In this document: in pieces, positions 8,317 through 13,078 of the stretch
How positions within the stretch are numbered: the first letter of the stretch is position 1
Layout: every line of letters starts with the position of its first letter
DNA from: Candidatus Bipolaricaulota bacterium
GTDB taxonomy: Bacteria; Bipolaricaulota; Bipolaricaulia; RBG-16-55-9
Reading direction: 5' to 3'
Assembly (NCBI GenBank): GCA_015487455.1
Contig: WFPR01000032.1
Location: 1-13,078 of the forward strand
DNA: 13,078 bases
Made by a program: the position numbers and the translations under genes
The notes under the pieces: generated by a model
Database searches by the model: none
Told to the model about the DNA's origin: nothing
Seen by the model: only the letters and a program-made list of their open reading frames with translations

Positions 8317-8430
8317 TCAGGGCTGAGGGCGCCGCCGTGGGCGCCTGAAGGCGTCCACGCCGAGGATTGTCCAGAGCGTGACGGCGAGGATCGCCAAGAA
8401 GACCGCGATCACCACGATCTCGCCGATCAT
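8317..8430 (-). CDS. Small single-span membrane protein, 37 aa
   Basis: The reading frame begins with ATG at 8430 and gives 37 residues: a short start (MIGE), a hydrophobic helix at about 5-25 (IVVIAVFLAILAVTLWTILGV), then DAFRRPRRRPQP, a basic tail that should sit in the cytoplasm. AAGGAGG lies 10 bases before the ATG on the - strand, which is the main evidence that it is a real gene. A longer reading frame extends upstream to 8520 but would cross the promoter and operator of the divergent hsp20 gene, so the short form is preferred. The HTH gene follows 75 bp downstream on the same strand, so the two may be co-transcribed. I do not recognise the family; a membrane tether or sensor for the KaiC/HTH pair is only a possibility. 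Confidence 0.6.
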   Translation of the reverse strand: MIGEIVVIAVFLAILAVTLWTILGVDAFRRPRRRPQP

Positions 8431-8447
8431 CGCGGATCGCCTCCTTC

Positions 8448-8463
8448 CCTTCGACCCTTCGAC
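8448..8463. repeat. Tandem 8-bp repeat
   Basis: CCTTCGAC occurs twice in direct succession (8448-8455 and 8456-8463) between the small membrane gene and the hsp20 promoter. It could be part of a regulatory site for the - strand genes or chance; no promoter for them is recognisable here. Confidence 0.4.
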
Positions 8464-8479
8464 GGCCCGGCGCTCCCCC

Positions 8480-8508
8480 TTGACGGCCCCGCCGGGCCCC
8501 GCTACAAT
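8480..8508 (+). promoter_or_regulatory. Sigma70-type promoter of hsp20
   Basis: TTGACG (8480-8485) and TACAAT (8503-8508) are separated by exactly 17 bp, close to the bacterial consensus. Transcription should begin near 8515, inside the CIRCE-like operator. In a sequence this rich in GC, such a match is unlikely to be chance. Confidence 0.82.
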
Positions 8509-8509
8509 T

Positions 8510-8536
8510 TTAGCAGACAACGATCAAGACTGCTAA
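8510..8536. promoter_or_regulatory. CIRCE-like HrcA operator
   Basis: TTAGCAGAC (8510-8518), 9 bases, then GACTGCTAA (8528-8536). The known CIRCE consensus is TTAGCACTC-N9-GAGTGCTAA. The left arm differs at two positions and the right at one, while the spacing is exact. The two arms pair at 8 of 9 positions. It covers the predicted start of transcription and lies 18 bp before the hsp20 ATG, the classic place for HrcA repression. hrcA itself is not in the window. Confidence 0.75.
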
Positions 8537-8553
8537 CACGGAGGTGAGCGACG

Positions 8554-9072
8554 ATGCCCTTGCTGGAGGTGTGGGAGCGCCGGTGGAGCCCGTTCCGCCT
8601 GCTGGATGAGATCCGCCGCGACTTCGAGGAGCTGGAGGCGCGGCTGTTCGGCGACCTCTTCGAGCCGGTCGAGCAGGAGGAGCGCGCGCGGGACGGTCGA
8701 CGGCGAGGTCGGAGCCGCCCGCTGAGCCGCGCCGCGCTGGGCGCCACCGACGTCTACGAGAAGGACGGCCAGCTCGTCATCGAGACGGAGCTGCCCGGCG
8801 TGCGCAAGGAGGACGTCTCCGTGAAGGTCCGCGACGGGCACCTGGTCATCACGGCCGAGGCCAAGCGGACCGAGGAGGTCGAGGAGGAGAACTACTACTA
8901 CATGGGCCGCCACTACGGTCGGATCCAGCGGGTCTTCCCGCTCCCCGAGGAGGCGGTCGACGACCCCAAGAAGATCGAGGCCCACTTCGAGAACGGCGTG
9001 CTCCGCGTGACCGTCCCGCTCAAGGAGTCCGTCCGGAAGCGGGAGGAGACCATCGAGATCCAGGTGCGCTAA
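8554..9072 (+). CDS. hsp20: Hsp20 small heat-shock protein
   Basis: A 172-residue ATP-independent chaperone of the alpha-crystallin family, which forms cytosolic oligomers that hold unfolding proteins for later refolding. The N-terminal arm (1-60) contains helices and a strongly basic patch (RDGRRRGRSR, 47-56). The alpha-crystallin domain covers about 62-156, with ELPGVRKEDVSVKV near its start and the signature GVLRVTVPL at 148-156. The C-terminal tail has the I-x-I motif IEI at 167-169, which docks to neighbouring subunits. GGAGGTGA at 8540-8547 is the SD site, with the ATG 9 bases after its GGAGG core. It has its own promoter with a CIRCE-like operator, and a terminator follows, so it is a single-gene unit that is likely heat-induced. 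Confidence 0.95.
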   Translation: MPLLEVWERRWSPFRLLDEIRRDFEELEARLFGDLFEPVEQEERARDGRRRGRSRPLSRAALGATDVYEKDGQLVIETELPGVRKEDVSVKVRDGHLVITAEAKRTEEVEEENYYYMGRHYGRIQRVFPLPEEAVDDPKKIEAHFENGVLRVTVPLKESVRKREETIEIQVR

Positions 9073-9100
9073 GCGAGCCCGTCTCCTGATGAGCGTGGCG

Positions 9101-9147
9101 CGCGGCTCCCGGACCCGCCCCACGGCGGCCGGGAGCCGCGGCGTTTT
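9101..9147 (+). terminator. Intrinsic terminator of hsp20
   Basis: CGCGGCTCCCGG (9101-9112) pairs perfectly with CCGGGAGCCGCG (9129-9140), and TTTT follows at 9144-9147. The stem starts 28 bp after the hsp20 stop codon. Confidence 0.85.
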
Positions 9148-9180
9148 CCCCTTGTTGCCCCTCGCTTTAAGTCGACTCGG

Positions 9181-9210
9181 TTGACAAGGATCATGGCCTT
9201 TCCCTACGCT
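9181..9210 (+). promoter_or_regulatory. Likely promoter of the CBS-ACT gene
   Basis: TTGACA (9181-9186) is a perfect -35 box. The best -10 match at a workable distance is TACGCT (9205-9210) with 18 bp spacing, which is a weak box. TAGAAT at 9217-9222 is a better -10 sequence but too far from this -35. A small CCCC/GGGG hairpin near 9228-9239 lies in the leader. Confidence 0.5.
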
Positions 9211-9264
9211 ACGGGCTAGAATGACCCTCCCCGAAGGGGGAAGAGAGGAGGCCGATCGAGCGAG

Positions 9265-9921
9265 ATGTTCGTGCGCATGTGGATGACCCGGGACGTCGTC
9301 ACCGTCCCCCCGGACCTGCCCATCATGGAGGCCCGCGACGTGATGAAGCAGCACATGGTCCGGCGGCTCCCCGTCGTTAAAGATGGGAAACTCGTCGGGA
9401 TCGTCACCCAGGGGGACATCCAGGAGGCCGGGCCGTCCGGGGCCACCTCCCTGAGCATCTGGGAGCTCAACTACCTCCTGGCCCGGATCACCGTGGGCGA
9501 GATCATGACGCCCGCGGAGGAGCTGATCACCGTCTCGCCGGACGAGCCGATCGAGCAGGCCGCGCTGCTCATGCGCAAGAACAAGGTCGGCGGCCTCCCC
9601 GTCGTCGAGGGGGACAAGCTCGTCGGGATCATCACCGAGTCCGACATCTTCGACATCTTCCTCCAGCTGTTGGGGGTCCACCGCGACGGCACCCGGATCA
9701 CCCTCGAGCTGGAGGACCGCCCCGGCACGCTGCTGGAGGTCTTAGAAGTCTTTAAAGCCCACGACGCCAACGTCTTGAGCATCGTCACCTGTGAGGAGTG
9801 CCGCACCACCGACGACCACAACGTGGTCGTGGTGCGCATCGACTTGTACGACTGGCGCCCCATCGTCAAGGAGCTGAAGGACAAGGGCGTCAAGGTGCTG
9901 GACGCCCGCACGACGTCTTAA
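9265..9921 (+). CDS. CBS-CBS-ACT domain protein, AcuB-like
   Basis: A 218-residue cytosolic sensor-type protein. CBS domain 1 spans about 6-54 (WMTRDVVTVPPDLPI, RRLPVVKDGKLVGIVTQGDI), CBS domain 2 about 79-135 (EIMTPAEELITVSPDEPI, GGLPVVEGDKLVGIITESDI), and an ACT domain about 144-215 (ITLELEDRPGTLLEVLEVF). CBS pairs bind adenine nucleotides and ACT domains bind amino acids or similar small ligands. The same order occurs in AcuB-type proteins linked to acetoin or acetyl-CoA metabolism. Two Cys lie close together in the ACT part (C176, C179: TCEECR). AGGAGG at 9246-9251 is 13 bases from the chosen ATG, rather far; the ATG at 9265 keeps the full first CBS strand. No metabolic gene is adjacent, so the regulated target is unknown. 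Confidence 0.9.
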   Translation: MFVRMWMTRDVVTVPPDLPIMEARDVMKQHMVRRLPVVKDGKLVGIVTQGDIQEAGPSGATSLSIWELNYLLARITVGEIMTPAEELITVSPDEPIEQAALLMRKNKVGGLPVVEGDKLVGIITESDIFDIFLQLLGVHRDGTRITLELEDRPGTLLEVLEVFKAHDANVLSIVTCEECRTTDDHNVVVVRIDLYDWRPIVKELKDKGVKVLDARTTS

Positions 9922-9940
9922 ACTAAAACTAAAACTAAAC
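9920..9940. repeat. ACTAAA tandem repeat between convergent stop codons
   Basis: About three and a half copies of the 6-mer ACTAAA lie across the 13-bp gap between the CBS-ACT stop (9919-9921) and the reductase stop (9935-9937). It carries TAA in one further + frame and forms TTTTAG repeats on the - strand, giving a T-rich tract after the reductase gene. I see no strong GC stem beside it. Confidence 0.7.
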
Positions 9941-12900
9941 TCGGCACTCCTCCGGGTCGCACTTGCTGGCGTGCTCGTAGTGGTGGGCCTCCTCGCCCGC
10001 GCCCAGCTCCAGCACCTGCTGCGACTTGCTCCCGTAGCGGTAGATCGTGATGCCCTTTAAGCCCAGCTCCCAGGCCCGCCAATAGGCGTTGCGGACGTCC
10101 TCCACCGTGGCCTCTTGAGGCAGGTTGATCGTCTTCGAGACGGAGTTGTCCACGTGCCTCTGGAACGCGGCCTGGATAGCTAGATGCTTCTCCGGCGGGA
10201 TCTCCAGCGCCGTCACGAACAGGCGCTTCAGCGCCTCGGGCACCTCCTCCACGCCCTTGAGCGTCCCCGTCTCCATCACCCGCTCGACGATCTTGTGGGC
10301 GTCCAGGCCGTGCCGCTTCAGATACTCGACGAGCAGCGGGTTGACCTCGTAGAGGGTCTGGCCCCCCAGCACCCCCGTGCGCCTGTAGGCCAGCGCGAAC
10401 AACGGCTCGATGCTGGCGCTCGTCCCGGCGATGATGCTGATCGTCCCCGTGGGCGCGATCGCCAGCCGGGTGGCGTTGCGTACCTTGAGCCCCTTGGCCT
10501 CGTACACGCTCCCCTTCCAGAAGGGGAAGGCCCCCCGCTCCTCGGCCAGCTCCTGGGACGCCCGAAGCGACTCCTCGTCGAGAATTCGGGCGATCCGCTC
10601 CGCGACCCGGGCGGCCTCCTCGGAGTCGTAGGGCACCCCAAGACGGATCAAGAGCTCGGCGAAGCCCATCACCCCGAGCCCGATCTTGCGGTTCCCGCGG
10701 ACCATCCGTTCGATCTCGGGGAGCGGCAGCTTGTTCACCTCGACCACGTCGTCGAGGAAGCGGACGGCGACCCGAATCGTCCTTCTGAGCTTCTCCTCGT
10801 CCAGCTCGACGCGCCCGTCGCGCTCCCTGAGCATGTGGGCCAAGTTAATAGAACCCAGATTGCAGGCTTCCCAGGGGAGCAGCGGGAGTTCGCCGCAGTT
10901 GTGGACAACGAGGCCGTTGGCGTCGAAGGCGTTCACCCCCTCGACGGCGCAGTCGTAGACGGGCTCCACCCCCTCCGGGACGACGGCCGTCACGCGGGCC
11001 GTAAACCGCTCCCGATAGGGCTTCCGCTTCAGAGAGCGCAAGGCGCGATCCAGGGCTTGGCGCTTCGCGGGGTCGGAGAAGCCCACCCGGCGGGCGAACT
11101 CCGCCACGTTGTCCCGCGAGATGACCAGCTCGTGGAAGCCCCGGGTGGGATAAAGCCGTTCGCCGCCGTGCCCGTCGGGCAACGGCTTCAGCTCCGGCGG
11201 CTTGCGGTTCGTGTAGATCGTGGAGACGATCCCCAGGCGGGCGAGCATCCGCTGCACCACCCGCAAGCGGTCTAGGTCGCGCTGGGTGAGCCGGACGCTG
11301 AGCCCCTTCTGGGGCGTCCCCTGGACGCTGCCGTCGGCGTCGAAGAGCCCCTGCAGGAACCCCCGGTAGAACTCGCTGCTCAGGCGCTCCAGCTCGGGCC
11401 GGAGGGCTTTGGTCCCGGGCTCGAGCTTCCCCTCGGCCAGGCGGTCGAGGGCGCGGGCCGCGACCCGCAGGGCTGCGCCCTTGGATTGGGGCTTTAAGCC
11501 CACGAAGTCGGCGCGCACCCGATAGGGCAGCGCCCGAATCCGCTCGGCGGCCCGCCGGGCCATGGCCTCCTTGTGCTCGCCCCAGAAGCAGACGTAGCCC
11601 GAGTACTTGTCGGGGTTGTAGCCCCCGTCGCCGACCATCTGGCCCAGGAGCCAGCCTTCCTCAAACGTCCCGGGGCCTCCCCAGGCGTAGCCGCGGTGGT
11701 CGTGCAGCACGAGGCGGTCGCCCGGCTTCAGTTCTTGAGCGGGCACCCACTCCACCCGCCTGCGGTATCGGGTCCGCTCCCGCTCGACCAGCACGCGGTG
11801 CTCGGCCGTGAGCCGCACGCAGAAGCCGCGGTCCGTCTCCACCCGAAGGACGGGGCGCTCCCCCGTCTTCCAGAAGCCCGAAGCTCGGTGCTCCCGCCCG
11901 TTCACCACGGCCACGAAGGGCCGCCCCACCAGCTCCCGCACCTGGCGCGGCCCCTCCGCCGTGAGCACCCACGTGTCGCCCGTGACGCACGGGTTCGTGG
12001 CTTCAATTGAGCCGATGTGCGGCGTCGGGTTCGCTTTATTGATCGTGTCGAGGAAGAGCAGGCCGGGGTCGCCCGTCCGCCAGGCCGCCTCGCAGATCGC
12101 GTCGAAGACCTGCTTGGCCCTTACTGTCCTTACGGCCTTCCCCGTCCGGGGGTGGATCAGCTCGTAGCGCCGGTCGCGCTTTACGGCCTCCATGAACGCG
12201 TCCGTCGCGCCCACGGAGATGTTGAAGTTCTGTAGCGTTCTCTCGTCGAGCTTGGCCGTAATGAACTCGAGGATGTCGGGGTGGTCGACCCGCAGGACGC
12301 CCATGTTCGCCCCGCGGCGCTTGCCCCCCTGCTTGATGTGCTCCGTGGCGCAGTCGAAGATCTTCATGAACGAGACGGGACCCGACGCCTCCCCGCCCGT
12401 GGAGGCGACCACGTCGCCCTTCGGACGCAATCGGGAGAACGAGAAGCCCGTCCCGCCGCCCGTCCGCTGGATGAGCGCCATGCTCTTTACGGCCTCGAAG
12501 ATGCCCTCCATCGTGTCCTCGACGGGGACGACGAAGCAGTTGTGCACGGCCACGAAGTTCGCCGCGTAGCTGTGGTCCTCGGCGACCTCCAGGTTGAAGA
12601 CCTCGTCGCCGTAGGCGCGCTCCTCGATGCGGGTGATGGGGAGGAGCACCGTCCCGTCGTTCAAGACGCGATATCGCTTCCACTCGAGGCCGTTGTGCTC
12701 GTAGGGGCGCCCGGCGATCTCCGTGCAACCTTCACCGCGGAAGAGCTCGTCGAGCACCTCCAGCTCGTCGTCAAGGACCTCCCTCAAGATCTCGGTAGCC
12801 CGCAGCTCGCTTTTGTCTTGATGCACCTCGCGATCCCACGTGAGGGCCACGTAGTCCCCCTCGCGCAGCGCTCCGGCGGGGAGCCAGCGCGGCCGCGGCT

Positions 12901-13078
12901 CGGCCTCCTCCGCCAGCTCCTCCCGACGGAGGGCCAGCACCGGGTGCTCGGGGGTGACCCGCAGCGTCCCCTTCGGGAGCTTGTGGACCGAGATCTCAAG
13001 CAGTCGATCCGCCCGCCGTCGGAACGTCTGCACGACGGGCCGGGCCCGCCCCCGGTGGGTGAGCACCCGATTGCCCAC
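9935..13078 (-). CDS. nrdJ: Class II (B12-dependent) ribonucleoside-diphosphate reductase with two inteins, N-terminus missing
   Basis: Makes deoxyribonucleotides using adenosylcobalamin to generate the radical, so it needs no oxygen. The window holds 1047 codons; the frame runs off the right edge, and the first Met-like codon there is not the real start. After removing inteins, 503 extein residues remain. Segment 181-363 begins CFVVPVEDTMEGIF and carries the GGGTGFSFSRLRP phosphate loop and GGKRRGANMGVLRVDHPDI, typical of the B12-dependent class. Segment 728-1047 begins CGELPLLPWEACNLGSINL and includes APTGTISI and a C-terminal Cys pair (C1040, C1045). C181 and C739 correspond to the redox pair and C728 to the thiyl-radical cysteine. 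The preceding Asn of the N-x-C-x-E site and E730 are intact. The exteins look fully functional. The gene is convergent with the CBS-ACT gene, 13 bp apart. Confidence 0.95.
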   Translation of the reverse strand: MGNRVLTHRGRARPVVQTFRRRADRLLEISVHKLPKGTLRVTPEHPVLALRREELAEEAEPRPRWLPAGALREGDYVALTWDREVHQDKSELRATEILREVLDDELEVLDELFRGEGCTEIAGRPYEHNGLEWKRYRVLNDGTVLLPITRIEERAYGDEVFNLEVAEDHSYAANFVAVHNCFVVPVEDTMEGIFEAVKSMALIQRTGGGTGFSFSRLRPKGDVVASTGGEASGPVSFMKIFDCATEHIKQGGKRRGANMGVLRVDHPDILEFITAKLDERTLQNFNISVGATDAFMEAVKRDRRYELIHPRTGKAVRTVRAKQVFDAICEAAWRTGDPGLLFLDTINKANPTPHIGSIEATNPCVTGDTWVLTAEGPRQVRELVGRPFVAVVNGREHRASGFWKTGERPVLRVETDRGFCVRLTAEHRVLVERERTRYRRRVEWVPAQELKPGDRLVLHDHRGYAWGGPGTFEEGWLLGQMVGDGGYNPDKYSGYVCFWGEHKEAMARRAAERIRALPYRVRADFVGLKPQSKGAALRVAARALDRLAEGKLEPGTKALRPELERLSSEFYRGFLQGLFDADGSVQGTPQKGLSVRLTQRDLDRLRVVQRMLARLGIVSTIYTNRKPPELKPLPDGHGGERLYPTRGFHELVISRDNVAEFARRVGFSDPAKRQALDRALRSLKRKPYRERFTARVTAVVPEGVEPVYDCAVEGVNAFDANGLVVHNCGELPLLPWEACNLGSINLAHMLRERDGRVELDEEKLRRTIRVAVRFLDDVVEVNKLPLPEIERMVRGNRKIGLGVMGFAELLIRLGVPYDSEEAARVAERIARILDEESLRASQELAEERGAFPFWKGSVYEAKGLKVRNATRLAIAPTGTISIIAGTSASIEPLFALAYRRTGVLGGQTLYEVNPLLVEYLKRHGLDAHKIVERVMETGTLKGVEEVPEALKRLFVTALEIPPEKHLAIQAAFQRHVDNSVSKTINLPQEATVEDVRNAYWRAWELGLKGITIYRYGSKSQQVLELGAGEEAHHYEHASKCDPEECRV
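10898..11989 (-). mobile_element. Intein with LAGLIDADG homing endonuclease, at the NP/CGE site of the reductase
   Basis: A 364-residue in-frame insertion that removes itself from the protein by splicing. It begins CVTGDTWVLTAEG (block A, Cys1), has TAEH at 61-64 (block B), two LAGLIDADG motifs at 114-122 (LLGQMVGDG) and 212-220 (LQGLFDADG) with both acidic residues (D121, D219), and ends GLVVHN with the next residue Cys. The splicing residues Cys1, T61/H64, the penultimate His and terminal Asn are all present, so splicing is likely. Block F reads VEGVNAFDANG, with Asn where His is common; some reductase inteins share this. The endonuclease looks intact, so the element is probably still able to home. 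The insertion lies between Asn-Pro and the catalytic Cys of the active site. Confidence 0.95.
12539..13078 (-). other. C-terminal 180 residues of a mini-intein at the first redox cysteine of the reductase
   Basis: Visible from the window edge to VAVHN followed by Cys (extein CFVVPVED). Block B is TLRVTPEHPVLAL (TPEH at 42-45), a block-N4-like segment is WLPAGALREGDYVAL, and blocks F/G are EVFNLEVAEDHSYAANFVAVHN in two parts. Only about 75 residues separate the two splicing halves and no LAGLIDADG motif is seen, so this is a mini-intein without a homing endonuclease. Block A, about 20-25 residues, lies beyond the window. The linker holds an acidic helix and a section around PYEHNGLEWKRYRVLNDG that I do not recognise. 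Confidence 0.9.

Noticed and set aside
8317..8520. 67-aa version of the small membrane protein
   Set aside because: Its N-terminal 30 residues would be encoded across the hsp20 promoter and operator; the internal ATG at 8430 has a strong SD site.
13076..13078. GTG at the right edge as the start of the reductase gene
   Set aside because: It lies inside the intein, after the missing block A; the true start is beyond the window.

Overview
This 13.1 kb window comes from a very GC-rich bacterium. Bacterial signals are clear: a sigma70-type promoter (TTGACG, 17 bp, TACAAT), a CIRCE-like heat-shock operator, strong Shine-Dalgarno (SD) sequences such as GGAGGTGATC, and coupled ATGA gene junctions. 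The KaiC-like ATPase beside a near_KaiC-type regulator, the B12-dependent ribonucleotide reductase carrying two inteins, and the Arg/Glu-rich proteins suggest a deep-branching, possibly thermophilic and oxygen-sensitive lineage. That is inference; the phylum cannot be fixed from this window.

Region 1 (1-6911, all + strand) is a tight operon of the MoxR/VWA class: the C-terminal end of an unrecognised protein, a MoxR AAA+ ATPase, a soluble DUF58 protein, a BatA-like membrane VWA protein, and a large membrane protein with two VWA domains flanking a glutamine-amidotransferase-like fold. Genes overlap by 4 bp (ATGA) or are 3-8 bp apart. Two tandem hairpins mark the operon end. The window begins with a near-perfect 62-bp inverted repeat inside the first gene, either a real cruciform-prone insertion or a contig-end foldback artefact.

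Region 2 (6933-8430) holds a KaiC/RecA-like ATPase on + facing, tail to tail, an HTH protein on - that resembles the near_KaiC regulatory domain family. A strong hairpin lies between them and works best as a terminator for the - strand. Upstream of the HTH gene, on the same strand, is a 37-aa single-span membrane protein with its own SD sequence.

Region 3 (8431-9921) has an Hsp20 small heat-shock gene with a well-formed promoter and a CIRCE-like HrcA operator at the expected start site, then an intrinsic terminator, then a CBS-CBS-ACT (AcuB-like) sensor gene with its own likely promoter.

Region 4 (9935-13078, - strand, running off the right edge) is a class II adenosylcobalamin-dependent ribonucleotide reductase, missing its N-terminus. 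It holds a LAGLIDADG intein (364 aa) inserted directly before the catalytic thiyl-radical cysteine, and the C-terminal 180 residues of a mini-intein inserted directly before the redox-active cysteine. Each intein therefore uses a catalytic cysteine of the enzyme as its +1 splicing nucleophile, so no active enzyme can exist until both have spliced.

I do not see a wholly new multi-gene system. The best candidates for follow-up are the KaiC-like/near_KaiC pair with its small membrane neighbour, the variant CIRCE site, the double-intein reductase, and the terminal inverted repeat.
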